The position numbers and the translations under genes were made by a program. From Desulfoscipio gibsoniae DSM 7213 (GTDB taxonomy: Bacteria; Bacillota; Desulfotomaculia; Desulfotomaculales; Desulfallaceae), in contig NC_021184.1 in NCBI RefSeq assembly GCF_000233715.2, positions 1,884,001 through 1,948,000 on the forward strand: 64,000 nt of DNA. Reading direction: 5' to 3'. The notes below the pieces were generated by a model. That model was not told where the DNA came from, searched no databases, and was given only the letters and a program-made list of their open reading frames with translations. This document shows, in pieces, positions 16,026 to 25,841 of the stretch (position 1 is its first letter; the number at the start of each line of letters is the position of its first letter).

Positions 16026-17045
16026 TTGGCTGGTTATAACGTAATTGTTGTAGGAGCATCCGGAGCAGTAGGACAGGAAATATTACAAGTTTTGGAAGAA
16101 AGAAATTTCCCGGTGGGTGAATTGAAACTTTGCGCCACCGCCCGTTCCGCCGGCAAAGAAATGCTATTTAAAGGTAAAACTTATATCGTTGAGGAGACTA
16201 CACCGGAATCCTTTGATGGTATGGAAATTGCTCTTTTTGCCGGTGGTGCAGCCAGTACCGAGTTTGGCCCGCTGGCAGCTGAAAAGGGCGTTGTGGTTAT
16301 TGATAACAGTAGTCATTTTCGCCTGGACCCACAGGTGCCGCTGGTGGTTCCCGAGGTTAACCCCGAGGATGTCAAAGCTCATAAGGGCATTATAGCCAAC
16401 CCTAACTGCTCTACTATTATCATGGTGGTGCCCCTGAAAGCGATATATGATGCCGCCGGCATCAAGCGGGTGGTGGTATCAACCTATCAGGCAGTGAGCG
16501 GTGCTGGGGCTGAAGGGATTGCAGAATTAACTGAGCACACCCGGGCTGCCCTGGATGGCGGTGAGGTTGTCCCATCCAAGTTCCAATATCAAATAGCCTT
16601 TAATTTAATACCGCATATTGATGTATTCCAGGAGATGGATTACACTAAAGAAGAATGGAAAATGGTCAAAGAAACACGTAAAATTTTACATGATGATAAT
16701 ATGGCCATAACCGCTACAACTGTGCGGGTTCCGGTTTACCGCAGCCACTCGGAATCCATCAATATAGAAACAGTTCGCAAAGTTACTGCAAATGAGGCCA
16801 AAAAAATTTTGGAGGATTTCCCCGGGGTGATTGTACAGGATAGCCCGGCTGACAAAGTGTACCCCATGCCCCTTTATACATCCGGAAATGATGAGGTTTT
16901 TGTCGGTCGTATCCGTGAAGACAATTCACTTGATAAAGGGCTTAATATGTGGGTGGTTGCTGATCAATTACGCAAGGGTGCAGCAACTAATGCGGTACAA
17001 ATAGCAGAGTTGGTGATTAAGTACGGATGCCTTTTAAAAAAATAA
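16026..17045 (+). CDS. asd: Aspartate-semialdehyde dehydrogenase
   Basis: A 339-aa NADP-dependent enzyme converting aspartyl phosphate to aspartate semialdehyde. VVGASGAVGQEI near residue 8 binds NADP, the catalytic Cys lies in NPNCSTI near 130, and the RVPVYRSHSESI segment near 240 contains the catalytic His. TTG 16026 follows GGAGGGA at good spacing. Part of the dapB-dpaA-dpaB-asd-dapG-dapA cluster; its product is shared by lysine, threonine, methionine and dipicolinate formation. Confidence 0.96.
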   Translation: MAGYNVIVVGASGAVGQEILQVLEERNFPVGELKLCATARSAGKEMLFKGKTYIVEETTPESFDGMEIALFAGGAASTEFGPLAAEKGVVVIDNSSHFRLDPQVPLVVPEVNPEDVKAHKGIIANPNCSTIIMVVPLKAIYDAAGIKRVVVSTYQAVSGAGAEGIAELTEHTRAALDGGEVVPSKFQYQIAFNLIPHIDVFQEMDYTKEEWKMVKETRKILHDDNMAITATTVRVPVYRSHSESINIETVRKVTANEAKKILEDFPGVIVQDSPADKVYPMPLYTSGNDEVFVGRIREDNSLDKGLNMWVVADQLRKGAATNAVQIAELVIKYGCLLKK

Positions 17046-17075
17046 TACAATTGCCTTGAAGAGAGGTAGTGGTTA

Positions 17076-18302
17076 ATGAGGTTCTTGGTACTTAAGTTCG
17101 GGGGTACCTCTCTGGTTTCCCCTGAGCTCAGGGAAAGGGTGGCGGGCAAGATTATAGCCGCTAAAGATGAGGGTTATGCACCTGTGGTGGTGGTTTCGGC
17201 CATTGGCCGGCAGGGGGACCCATATGCCACTGATACCTTGATCAACCTAGTTAAACAATCTAACCGGAAGATACCGGGACGTGAGAAGGATTTGCTGATG
17301 TCCTGTGGTGAAATAATATCCGGTGTGATTATGGCGGCAAATCTGCAAAATATTGGCTGCCCGGCTGTCTTTTTAACTGGTGCACAGGCAGGCATAATCA
17401 CTGACAATAGATATTCCGAAGCGCGTATTTTAAAGGTTCACCCGAACAACATTACTAAATATGCTCAAGAAGGGTATGTGGTGGTGGTGGCCGGTTTCCA
17501 GGGAGTGTCTGAGGACGGTGAAATAACCACTCTGGGCCGCGGGGGTAGTGATACTACCGCTGCGGCACTGGGTGTGGCCCTTAACGCTGAGTATGTAGAT
17601 ATCTACACCGATGTGGAAGGTATTATGACTGCTGATCCGCGCATTGTAACTGAGGCCAAGGCACTACAAGCCATTACCTACGATGAAATATGTCACCTGG
17701 CCCATGAGGGGGCCAAGGTGGTACACCCCCGAGCTGTGGAGATTGCCATGCAAAAGGGTGTTCCGCTGCGTGTTCGGTCAACTTTCTCCGATGCGCCCGG
17801 AACCCTTGTAACCAGCTCGGGTGAAGTATATAAGGGCACTATTGATATCACCAGGGATCGCATTATTACCGGAATTACCTATATATCCGGTATAGCCCAG
17901 ATTAAAGTTAATACCAGTTCCGGTATTGAGGGTTCTAGGCAGCAACGTCGCATGTTTAGAGCGCTGGCGCTGGCCGGGGTTAGTATTGATTTTATTAATA
18001 TTTTACCGGAAGTGGTTTTGTTTACAGTGCGTGATGATCTGGCTGAAAAAGCGATCAAAGTGCTGGAAAATGCCGGTTATGTAGCAGAGGTGATTAACGG
18101 GTGCGCAAAAGTATCTGCGGTGGGTGCGGGAATGTCCGGAGTACCCGGTGTAATAGCGGATATAGTAGAAGCAATGACCAAGGATGATATTCAGATATTG
18201 CAGTGCAACGATTCCCATACCACTGTTTGGGTGTTGGTTAGAAGAGAGGAAATGGAAAATGCCGTCAGAGCCCTGCACAGGCAATTTAAACTGGCCCATT
18301 AA
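17076..18302 (+). CDS. dapG: Aspartate kinase
   Basis: A 408-aa aspartokinase, first step of the aspartate pathway. LKFGGTSL at the N-terminus is the kinase signature, GRGGSDTTAAALG near residue 150 and TADPRI near 185 line the active site. Two ACT domains follow from about residue 265 (ITGITYISGIAQIKV and VSAVGAGMSGVPGV), which bind a feedback amino acid. By position between asd and dapA it matches Bacillus DapG, the diaminopimelate-sensitive isoenzyme, but the effector cannot be read from sequence. Confidence 0.94.
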   Translation: MRFLVLKFGGTSLVSPELRERVAGKIIAAKDEGYAPVVVVSAIGRQGDPYATDTLINLVKQSNRKIPGREKDLLMSCGEIISGVIMAANLQNIGCPAVFLTGAQAGIITDNRYSEARILKVHPNNITKYAQEGYVVVVAGFQGVSEDGEITTLGRGGSDTTAAALGVALNAEYVDIYTDVEGIMTADPRIVTEAKALQAITYDEICHLAHEGAKVVHPRAVEIAMQKGVPLRVRSTFSDAPGTLVTSSGEVYKGTIDITRDRIITGITYISGIAQIKVNTSSGIEGSRQQRRMFRALALAGVSIDFINILPEVVLFTVRDDLAEKAIKVLENAGYVAEVINGCAKVSAVGAGMSGVPGVIADIVEAMTKDDIQILQCNDSHTTVWVLVRREEMENAVRALHRQFKLAH

Positions 18303-18337
18303 GGCGGGGTAGTTAACCTGGAAGGAAGGTGAAAGAT

Positions 18338-19222
18338 TTGGGTATTGATTTCGGGCGAGTATTAACGGCCATGGTAACACCATTTAAGAAGGATCTGACG
18401 ATTGATTTCGATCAAGTAAAGAAATTGGCCCGTCACCTAGTGCAATCGGGTTCAGACGGTTTGGTCGTTTCCGGTACTACCGGTGAGTCGCCCACCTTAA
18501 CAAAGGATGAAAAGGTAGAGCTTTTTCGCGTGGTTGTGGAAGAGGTTGGCGGTGATGCCGTGGTAATTGCCGGCACAGGCAGTAATGACACCTCGGCCAG
18601 TGTGGAATTGACCCAGACGGCGGAGAAGGTGGGCGTTGACGGCGTAATGCTTGTGGGGCCTTACTACAATAAGCCATCCCAGGAGGGACTGTACCAGCAT
18701 TTTAAAACCATCGCCCAGAGTACTAATTTGCCGGTTATACTTTACAATGTACCCGGACGCACAGCGGTAAATATTTTACCGCAAACCGTTGTCCGGTTAT
18801 CAGTCGTTGATAATATCGTGGCCATAAAGGAAGCGTCCGGCAGTCTTGATCAGGTTAGTGAGCTGCGGCGCTCATTGCCGGATCATTTTGCCATCTATAG
18901 CGGGGATGATTCCTTGACCTTGCCAATTTTGTCACTGGGCGGTAGGGGAGTTATCAGTGTTGCTTCACACATCATTGGACAGCGTATCCAGGAAATGGTT
19001 AATGCCTACACCTCCGGGAATGTAACCATGACTACCAAGATTCACTGCAGCTTATTTCCGGTATTTAAGGGTATGTTTGTAACAAGCAACCCGGTACCTG
19101 TTAAAGCGGCATTGAATATGTTGGGCTGGCAGGTAGGCCCACCCAGACTACCGCTGGTGGAGGCCAACCAGGATGAAAAGGAAGCCATCAAGAAAGTGTT
19201 ATCTGATGCTAAGCTGTTGTAG
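18338..19222 (+). CDS. dapA: 4-hydroxy-tetrahydrodipicolinate synthase
   Basis: A 294-aa class I aldolase-fold lyase condensing pyruvate with aspartate semialdehyde. The Schiff-base Lys is in VAIKEASGS near residue 161, the catalytic Tyr in YNVPGRT near 133, and GTTGESPTL near 44 binds substrate. AAGGAAGG (18322-18329) favours TTG 18338; GTG 18329 overlaps that site. A terminator follows, so this ends the dap/dpa cluster. Confidence 0.95.
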   Translation: MGIDFGRVLTAMVTPFKKDLTIDFDQVKKLARHLVQSGSDGLVVSGTTGESPTLTKDEKVELFRVVVEEVGGDAVVIAGTGSNDTSASVELTQTAEKVGVDGVMLVGPYYNKPSQEGLYQHFKTIAQSTNLPVILYNVPGRTAVNILPQTVVRLSVVDNIVAIKEASGSLDQVSELRRSLPDHFAIYSGDDSLTLPILSLGGRGVISVASHIIGQRIQEMVNAYTSGNVTMTTKIHCSLFPVFKGMFVTSNPVPVKAALNMLGWQVGPPRLPLVEANQDEKEAIKKVLSDAKLL

Positions 19223-19239
19223 ATAAATAATTGTCATAT

Positions 19240-19265
19240 AGGGAGCCTGCGGGGCTCCCTTTTGT
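19240..19265 (+). terminator. Terminator after dapA
   Basis: GGGAGCC (19241-19247) pairs with GGCTCCC (19253-19259), 7 bp plus an A-T closing pair, then TTTT. Confidence 0.8.
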
Positions 19266-19317
19266 ATTGTAATTGTATTATCTGGTAATTAATATTTCCA
19301 TAGGCCATTGTTATTTC

Positions 19318-19346
19318 TTGTTCTAAGCCCTAAGATAAAGTATAAT
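19318..19346 (+). promoter_or_regulatory. Candidate sigma-A promoter for RNase J
   Basis: A perfect TATAAT at 19341-19346 with TTGTTC 17 bases upstream (19318-19323). The -35 box matches only three of six bases. The leader of about 110 bases to the gene shows no clear fold. Confidence 0.45.
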
Positions 19347-19465
19347 GTATTAGCGAGTTCTGAACGGACTTTATAACAAAACAAAATATTTTCCCGCCTT
19401 CTCCTAACTCTCACCAAATTTTACATCCTTTTGACAAAAACTTTTACAATATTAGGAGGTGTGGT

Positions 19466-21130
19466 ATGGCGCGTGAACCTAAAGTTTCCTTGATCCCTTT
19501 AGGGGGACTGGGTGAGGTCGGCAAGAACATGATGGTGGTGAGATATGGGGAAAATATTTTGGTTATTGATTCCGGCCTGATGTTTCCTGAAGAAGAATTG
19601 CTGGGTATTGACATAGTCATTCCGGATATCACCTATCTTTTAGAGAATAAAAACATTGTACGTGGTATTGTGCTTACGCATGGCCATGAGGATCATATCG
19701 GGGCTTTGCCATATGTGCTAAAGCAGCTTAATGTTCCGGTGTATGGAACCAGACTAACTTTGGGGATCCTCGGCGGAAAGTTGCGCGAGCAGCATATGCT
19801 GGACAATGTTAAGTTAAATTGCGTAAAACCGCGGGATATAGTAACGATTGGACCTTTTAAAGTGGAGTTTATTCGGGTTTCACACAGTATCCCCGACGCA
19901 GTGGCACTGGCTATTGAAACACCAGTGGGTGTAATTATACACACCGGTGACTTTAAGATAGATCAAACTCCGGTGGATGGTGAAGTAACTGATTTTTACA
20001 GATTTGCCCAGCGAGGGGAAAAAGGTGTACTGGCTCTTTTAAGTGACAGTACCAATGTTGAAAGGTCCGGGTACACCATGTCTGAACGTGTAGTGGGACA
20101 AACCTTTGATGATACATTTAGGGAGTCTCAGGAAAGAATTATTGTAGCCACCTTTGCCTCTAATGTGCACAGGTTGCAGCAGGCTATAACAACGGCTAGT
20201 CGCTATCATAGGAAAGTGGCGGTGGTGGGGCGCAGCATGGTTAATGTGGTAAATATTGCCTGTGAGTTGGGGTATCTCAATGTGCCTGACGGTCTGCTGG
20301 TGGAACTGGATGAGGCATCCAGGCTACCTAGAAATCAGGTTGTGTATCTTACCACCGGCAGTCAAGGAGAGCCGATGAGCGCTCTAACCAGAATGGCCAG
20401 CCGTGATCACCGCCAGGTGGAAATAATGACCGGCGATACAATTATTATTTCCGCTACACCTATTCCCGGTAATGAAAAATTGGTGGCCAGGGTGATCGAT
20501 CAGCTTTTTAAACTGGGCGCCAATGTAATTTATGAGGCGGTTTCAGGTATCCATGTCAGCGGTCACCCCAGCCAGGAGGAATTAAAACTAATGATGAACC
20601 TGGTCAAGCCCAAGTTTTTTATGCCGGTACATGGGGAAAACCGCATGTTAATCAAACACGCACGGCTGGCCCGGGATTTAGGTATCCCCGAATCTAATAT
20701 TTTTGTGGGTGAAAATGGACAGGTGGTGGAGCTTACCAAGCGCAGCGGACGCTTTGCAGGCCGGGTTACCTCGGGACGGGTACTGGTGGATGGCCTGGGC
20801 GTGGGTGATGTAGGAAATATAGTATTACGTGACCGCCGCCAGCTATCCCAGGACGGCATTCTAATTGTTGTGGTTACAATCAGCCGGGACTCAGGTTTGA
20901 TTGTATCAGGGCCGGATATTGTTTCCCGGGGATTTGTTTATGTTCGGGAATCAGAGCAATTAATGGAGCAGGCCAAGGAAAAAGTGAAATCAGCATTGGA
21001 TAAATGTGCCTCTCGGAAGATATCAGAATGGTCGTCGATTAAATCTCAGGTAAGGGATGATTTAAGTAAATTTTTGTTTGAAAAAACCAGGAGAAGGCCA
21101 ATGATTCTACCCATCATCATGGAAGTATAA
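19466..21130 (+). CDS. rnj: Ribonuclease J
   Basis: A 554-aa metallo-beta-lactamase/beta-CASP ribonuclease with 5'-3' exo- and endonuclease activity in mRNA turnover and rRNA maturation. The zinc motif HGHEDHIG is near residue 73, HTGDFKID near 158, SDSTN near 190, and the beta-CASP and C-terminal segments SGHPSQEE and PVHGE near 365-390. Full length. In Bacillus the equivalent place before tepA holds rnjB, so this may be RNase J2 by position; only one RNase J is seen here and J1/J2 cannot be told apart. Confidence 0.94.
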   Translation: MAREPKVSLIPLGGLGEVGKNMMVVRYGENILVIDSGLMFPEEELLGIDIVIPDITYLLENKNIVRGIVLTHGHEDHIGALPYVLKQLNVPVYGTRLTLGILGGKLREQHMLDNVKLNCVKPRDIVTIGPFKVEFIRVSHSIPDAVALAIETPVGVIIHTGDFKIDQTPVDGEVTDFYRFAQRGEKGVLALLSDSTNVERSGYTMSERVVGQTFDDTFRESQERIIVATFASNVHRLQQAITTASRYHRKVAVVGRSMVNVVNIACELGYLNVPDGLLVELDEASRLPRNQVVYLTTGSQGEPMSALTRMASRDHRQVEIMTGDTIIISATPIPGNEKLVARVIDQLFKLGANVIYEAVSGIHVSGHPSQEELKLMMNLVKPKFFMPVHGENRMLIKHARLARDLGIPESNIFVGENGQVVELTKRSGRFAGRVTSGRVLVDGLGVGDVGNIVLRDRRQLSQDGILIVVVTISRDSGLIVSGPDIVSRGFVYVRESEQLMEQAKEKVKSALDKCASRKISEWSSIKSQVRDDLSKFLFEKTRRRPMILPIIMEV

Positions 21131-21141
21131 ATACTTGCCAA

Positions 21142-21175
21142 AAATACACAGGTAATAAGCCTGTGTATTTTTTTG
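21142..21175 (+). terminator. Terminator after RNase J gene
   Basis: AAATACACAGG (21142-21152) pairs perfectly with CCTGTGTATTT (21160-21170), 11 bp, then a T run. Confidence 0.9.
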
Positions 21176-21235
21176 CATTATTTATACATACTAAAAGGGA
21201 ATTTCCAGATTAACAGAAGAACGGAGAGGATACTA

Positions 21236-22057
21236 ATGTCTTACTACCAATCATTCGATGAGGTGCCCGGTATATTCCCCTACCACCCACCGTCTCAGCC
21301 CGGCCCCGAAACCGATCCGCACCGACCCGAGAACCCCGGCGACGATCCAGATACCGAAAGAACCAAGGTGGTCGGCAAATCTAAAACTACCATGGAGACG
21401 GTTAAAGAAATGGGCGCCACCCAGGTTCCTGAGATAAAGAGCAACATTCATTGTTTAACTATTGTTGGTCAAATAGAAGGTCATTTGGTGCTTCCTCCTC
21501 AAAATAAAACTACCAAATATGAACATATGATACCCCAGTTGGTGGCTTTGGAACAAAGCCCGGAGGTGGAAGGGATTGTAGTAGTGTTAAATACCGTGGG
21601 CGGTGATGTTGAGGCGGGTTTGGCCATTGCCGAGATGATCTCCAGTTTATCTAAGCCCACTGTATCCGTCGTATTGGGGGGCGGTCACAGTATAGGCGTG
21701 CCCATAGCGGTAGCCACAGATTATTCCTTTATTGCTGAAACCGCCAGTATGACTATCCACCCCATACGCTTAAACGGATTAGTTATTGGCGTTCCCCAAA
21801 CCTATGAGTACCTGGATAAAATGCAGGACAGGGTAGTACGGTTCGTTACAGCGCATTCACACATCACCCAGGATAAATTCAGGGAACTGATGTTCCGCAC
21901 CGGGGAGTTGGCCCGAGATATCGGTACTGTTTTAATCGGGCATGATGCAGTGCAATGTGGTTTAATTAATGAGGTAGGTGGGGTGAAGCAGGCAATGAAT
22001 AAGCTGAAAAGTTTAGTTGAGGAGTGGAAGTCTCGAAATGAGGTGCCGTTGCAATGA
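21236..22057 (+). CDS. tepA: TepA family Clp-like protease
   Basis: A 273-aa ClpP-fold protein (translocation-enhancing protein TepA). The N-terminal about 70 residues are Pro-rich and polar, as in TepA. The ClpP core follows: [19 protein letters not shown] (core [10 protein letters not shown]) near residue 122, [11 protein letters not shown] near 152 with the presumed catalytic Ser, and TIHPIRLNG near 180. Homologues aid protein translocation and work during sporulation. AGAGAGGA-type site before ATG 21236; an upstream start at 21173 would lie in the preceding terminator. The next gene overlaps by 4 bases. Confidence 0.9.
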   Translation: MSYYQSFDEVPGIFPYHPPSQPGPETDPHRPENPGDDPDTERTKVVGKSKTTMETVKEMGATQVPEIKSNIHCLTIVGQIEGHLVLPPQNKTTKYEHMIPQLVALEQSPEVEGIVVVLNTVGGDVEAGLAIAEMISSLSKPTVSVVLGGGHSIGVPIAVATDYSFIAETASMTIHPIRLNGLVIGVPQTYEYLDKMQDRVVRFVTAHSHITQDKFRELMFRTGELARDIGTVLIGHDAVQCGLINEVGGVKQAMNKLKSLVEEWKSRNEVPLQ

Positions 22058-22269
22058 TTCTTTACACGCCCATGCAACTAGAGCTTGTGCTGGCCGGGCT
22101 GGAACAAATGACTCATTACCCGGAAAGAAGAACCACTGTCAATGGTGTGCCGGCACTGGTGCGTAATGTGGGAGGCCGGGAAGAGCTGGTGCAGCTTTTG
22201 AGCACCGACCCCAAGGACTATTTGCGTACGGATTTATATCCGGGAGCACAGGTCATACCAAGCAGGTAA
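22054..22269 (+). CDS. ylzJ: YlzJ-like protein
   Basis: A 71-aa protein of the YlzJ-like family, encoded directly after tepA in spore formers. The start ATG overlaps the tepA stop (ATGA). It opens with [15 protein letters not shown] and ends in a YLRTDLYPG segment typical of the family. Function unknown; co-translation with TepA suggests a shared role. Confidence 0.85.
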   Translation: MILYTPMQLELVLAGLEQMTHYPERRTTVNGVPALVRNVGGREELVQLLSTDPKDYLRTDLYPGAQVIPSR

Positions 22270-22297
22270 ATACCTGTTAAAAATGCTCCGGGTTTAT

Positions 22298-22358
22298 GTT
22301 TCAACAAAAGCTGTGGTGTTTATCTTAGGAATAAATACCATAGCTTTTGTTATGAAAC
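22298..22358 (+). repeat. Long imperfect inverted repeat
   Basis: Positions 22298-22323 pair with 22331-22358 (about 26 bp with G-U pairs and a two-base bulge) around a 7-base loop. No T run follows. It lies between ylzJ and uppP. Could be a degenerate mobile repeat, a processing site, or an unusual terminator. Confidence 0.6.
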
Positions 22359-22378
22359 TTGCAGTATAAAAATATTAT

Positions 22379-22409
22379 TTGGCAGCCAGGTTTGTCTCTA
22401 TGTTATAAT
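22379..22409 (+). promoter_or_regulatory. Candidate promoter for uppP
   Basis: TTGGCA at 22379-22384 and TATAAT at 22404-22409 with a 19-base spacer, 32 bases before the uppP start. The spacer is longer than ideal. Confidence 0.4.
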
Positions 22410-22441
22410 GATGCTGTTTATTTGTAAAAGGTGGTGATAAA

Positions 22442-23224
22442 ATGGATTTATTTCAGGCCATAGTACTGGGTATTGTACAGGGATTAGGTGAATTTTTACC
22501 TATCTCCAGCTCTGCCCATTTAGTTTTGGTTCCCTGGCTGGCCGGTTGGCCATATGCCGGATTAACTTTTGATGTGGCATTGCACGTGGGCACGCTTTTT
22601 GCGGTAATAGCCTTTTTCTGGCGGGACTGGCTGCTTTTAATCGGGGATGGGCTGCGGGTGAAAAAAACCATTGAAGGAAGGTTGTTCTGGTACATAGCAT
22701 TTGGTACCATACCCGGCGCCCTGGTGGGATATCTACTGGAAGACCAGGCGGAAACAATTTTTCGCAATCCCTTACTAATAGGTATAATGCTGATCATTAT
22801 GGGTATCATTTTGCATCTTGTGGACACAAGAGCTCTGGCTATAAAAAAGTTGGAGGAAGTTGGCTTAAAAGAAGGTTTAATGATCGGTATATCGCAGGCC
22901 CTGGCTATTGTTCCCGGTGTTTCCCGCTCGGGTATTACCATGACCGCCGGCCGTTTAATGGGCTTGACCCGTGAAACATCAGCCCGCTTTTCATTTTTAT
23001 TATCTACGCCCATTGTTGCCGGTGCGGGTTTAAAAAAGCTGACCGATGTGTCCCCCGGAGATATTAACACAGCTTTCCTGGTTGGGGTGGCGGTATCAGC
23101 AGTGGTTGGTTTTTTGTCCATTAAGTTTTTGCTGAATTATCTGGCCAGGCGCAGTTATTCCATTTTTGTCTGGTATCGCTTCCTGTTGGGGGCATTCGTT
23201 ATTACTGTATATTTAATAAGATAA
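22442..23224 (+). CDS. uppP: Undecaprenyl-diphosphatase UppP/BacA
   Basis: A 260-aa integral membrane enzyme with seven to eight hydrophobic segments. It dephosphorylates undecaprenyl diphosphate to recycle the lipid carrier for peptidoglycan and gives bacitracin tolerance. Signature motifs: GEFLPISSSAHL at residues about 17-28 and PGVSRSGITM near 158. ATG 22442 follows AAGGTGG. Not part of the Bacillus tepA-spoIIIE order, so it is an insertion relative to that genome; it has its own promoter candidate and terminator. Confidence 0.95.
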   Translation: MDLFQAIVLGIVQGLGEFLPISSSAHLVLVPWLAGWPYAGLTFDVALHVGTLFAVIAFFWRDWLLLIGDGLRVKKTIEGRLFWYIAFGTIPGALVGYLLEDQAETIFRNPLLIGIMLIIMGIILHLVDTRALAIKKLEEVGLKEGLMIGISQALAIVPGVSRSGITMTAGRLMGLTRETSARFSFLLSTPIVAGAGLKKLTDVSPGDINTAFLVGVAVSAVVGFLSIKFLLNYLARRSYSIFVWYRFLLGAFVITVYLIR

Positions 23225-23330
23225 ATAGATTTTATGGCAACAGCTGTCATGTTGCAGTTAATTGTCCAATTAGTTAAAAGACATGTCAAAAGTCCGAGTA
23301 TAATATTTATGACATAATTAATATGCATTT

Positions 23331-23380
23331 AAGAGCATCCAATAGCCCTTAAGAAACGTGGGTTTGGGATGCTCTTTTTT
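23331..23380 (+). terminator. Terminator after uppP
   Basis: AAGAGCATCC (23331-23340) pairs with GGATGCTCTT (23367-23376), 10 bp around a 26-base loop with a small inner stem, then a T run. Confidence 0.8.
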
Positions 23381-23469
23381 ATATGCGCAAGGAATATTTT
23401 TAATGTTATAGAAGGAATTATATGTAAAATATGGAATAACCTAATTATAAAGTGGAAGGTGGGATGAAA

Positions 23470-25767
23470 ATGTCGGACGAGTTAAAATATGAAATTGCGG
23501 GAATTACTTTAATGGCTATGGCCATGCTTGTATTAATCAGTATCATTAATCCCACGGTTGGCTTGATGGGAAGTTTTATCAACGGTTCGTTGATGCGCCT
23601 GGCAGGGGAGGGAAGGTTTTTGTTTCCTGCACTGCTGGCGGTGGCCGGATATAAAATGTTACACCGTAAAAAGAAAGCTAAAAATGTTATCAATCTTTAT
23701 GGTGTGGTAATTATGGCCGTGGTTGTGCTAACTCTGCCGCACTTTTCCATTCCCGAGGAATATATTATGCAAGCCGGATGGCAGGGAGATGGCGGTGGTA
23801 TTATCGGCGGGATTACCTACTTTATGTTGATTAAGGCGTTCGGGAGACCTGGCGTTTACATTATATTAGCCACTATGTTTATTGTTGCCCTGCTGCTGTT
23901 TACTAATCAGTCTCTAACAATGCTATTTAAAAACATAATCCAGAAAGCCTGTCGGGGCTTAAAAAAAACGATACGCATGGTGGATGATTTTCTTTTTGCC
24001 AGGGATGAGGAAATTGAAGAAGAGGGGGACGTGTATCCCGTAATTATTGATCAATGCCATACAGATTACTCAGCATCTCATGATGATAGTGATGAAGGCT
24101 GCCCGACCGGTACTTTGGACGAAACCAAAACGTATAGTGCAACTACGGGCTCAGAAAAAAAAGGAAAGAAATCCAATATTATTTATTACCGGCCTTTTAA
24201 ACAGCCCGATGTTGATGAAAAGGCAATTTATAAACAAGTGCAGGGAAAGAAACCAGGGGAAACTATTTTATCACTTGGCCAGGCGGATACCGAAAATTGG
24301 GAAATTCCTTCCGGTGCAAAAAATTACTTATTACCACCGTTGTCTCTTTTGGCTAAGCCGCCCCGTGGCAAAACAAGCAAGGATAACCGGGATATAAGTG
24401 ATAATATAAAAGTGCTTGAGGAAACGCTGGGTAGTTTCGGTATTAAAGCCAGGGTTACCCAGGTATCCAGGGGACCAGCGATAACCAGGTATGAGATACA
24501 ACCTCCGCCCGGGGTGAAGGTTAGTCGAATAGTCGGGCTATCTGATGATATTGCCTTAAGTATGGCGGCACATGATGTGCGCATAGAGGCACCTGTGCCG
24601 GGCAAGGCGGTGGTGGGTATTGAAGTACCGAACAAGGAAATCGCCACAGTTTTTTTGCGTGAGCTGGTGGAATCGGTGGAATATCAAAAATCGCCCTCAC
24701 ATCTTACCATTGCCTTGGGAAAAGATATTGCGGGCCAGCCTATTTTAGATGACCTGGCCCGTATGCCGCACCTGCTTATTGCCGGGGCTACCGGGGCGGG
24801 CAAAAGCGTTTGCCTGAATACTCTGATTGCCGGCTTTTTGTTTAAATCTACCCCCGACCAGGTAAAATTAATGATTATTGATCCCAAAATGGTGGAATTG
24901 GCTGCGTTTAACGGTATTCCACACCTGGTTTCACCGGTGGTTACTGATCCTAAAAAAGCCGCTACCTCATTGCGCTGGGCGGTTAAGGAAATGGAATATC
25001 GTTATGATTTGTTCGCCGGTTGCGGGGTGCGGGATATAGCGCGGTATAATAAATTGATGGCGCAGCAGAATGAAGCTCAGCTGCCACTGCTGGTGATTAT
25101 TATCGATGAACTGGCGGATTTGATGATGGTGGCCCCTGCGGATGTGGAAGATGCCATATGCCGGCTGGCCCAGATGGCCAGGGCAGCGGGCATTCACCTG
25201 GTGGTGGCCACTCAGCGGCCATCGGTGGATATTATTACCGGTCTAATTAAAGCCAATATACCTTCACGTATCAGCTTTGCGGTTTCATCTCAGATAGATT
25301 CCAGAACAATTTTGGATATGGGTGGGGCTGAAAAATTGTTGGGGCGGGGTGATATGCTGTTTTGCCCTGTGGGGGCGGGCAAGCCGATCAGGGTACAGGG
25401 GGCCTTTGTATCGGACCGTGAGGTAGAATTGCTGGTGCGGCATTGGAGACAGCAATCAGAGCCGGAATATGATGCCAGTATTGCCGATGCGGTGAATAAG
25501 CCTGACGAGGCACCGGAAATCCATGATGATATGCTGCCTTTGGCAGTAAAGATTTTTGTTGAAACTGGTCATGCATCCATATCGCTGCTGCAGCGACGCT
25601 TGCATATCGGCTATGCCCGGGCTGCCAGGTTAATGGATATAATGGAGAAAAAAGGATATGTTGGCGGTTACGAAGGCAGCAAGCCCCGGGCGGTATTAAT
25701 CACGGCGGATGAATATAATAGTCATTTTTATGATGTTCCGGGCTCCCAGGCTGGGAATGATAAATGA
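23470..25767 (+). CDS. spoIIIE: DNA translocase FtsK/SpoIIIE
   Basis: A 765-aa membrane-anchored DNA pump that moves chromosome through the division or spore septum. Four membrane segments lie within residues about 10-160, then an acidic linker, the alpha/beta motor with Walker A GATGAGKS near residue 439 and Walker B LLVIIIDELADLM near 545, and a C-terminal winged-helix gamma domain (SISLLQRRLHIGYARAARL core LLQRRLHIGY) from about 690 that reads orienting DNA motifs. AAGGTGG at 23456-23462 favours ATG 23470 (ATG 23464 is close). Position matches Bacillus spoIIIE. Confidence 0.93.
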   Translation: MSDELKYEIAGITLMAMAMLVLISIINPTVGLMGSFINGSLMRLAGEGRFLFPALLAVAGYKMLHRKKKAKNVINLYGVVIMAVVVLTLPHFSIPEEYIMQAGWQGDGGGIIGGITYFMLIKAFGRPGVYIILATMFIVALLLFTNQSLTMLFKNIIQKACRGLKKTIRMVDDFLFARDEEIEEEGDVYPVIIDQCHTDYSASHDDSDEGCPTGTLDETKTYSATTGSEKKGKKSNIIYYRPFKQPDVDEKAIYKQVQGKKPGETILSLGQADTENWEIPSGAKNYLLPPLSLLAKPPRGKTSKDNRDISDNIKVLEETLGSFGIKARVTQVSRGPAITRYEIQPPPGVKVSRIVGLSDDIALSMAAHDVRIEAPVPGKAVVGIEVPNKEIATVFLRELVESVEYQKSPSHLTIALGKDIAGQPILDDLARMPHLLIAGATGAGKSVCLNTLIAGFLFKSTPDQVKLMIIDPKMVELAAFNGIPHLVSPVVTDPKKAATSLRWAVKEMEYRYDLFAGCGVRDIARYNKLMAQQNEAQLPLLVIIIDELADLMMVAPADVEDAICRLAQMARAAGIHLVVATQRPSVDIITGLIKANIPSRISFAVSSQIDSRTILDMGGAEKLLGRGDMLFCPVGAGKPIRVQGAFVSDREVELLVRHWRQQSEPEYDASIADAVNKPDEAPEIHDDMLPLAVKIFVETGHASISLLQRRLHIGYARAARLMDIMEKKGYVGGYEGSKPRAVLITADEYNSHFYDVPGSQAGNDK

Positions 25768-25841
25768 AAAGAGGATTATAATGTTTTGTGTCGAAGGGTA
25801 AATTGATTTTGGGTATTTTTTCATTCTTTTGGGGGTCAAGT

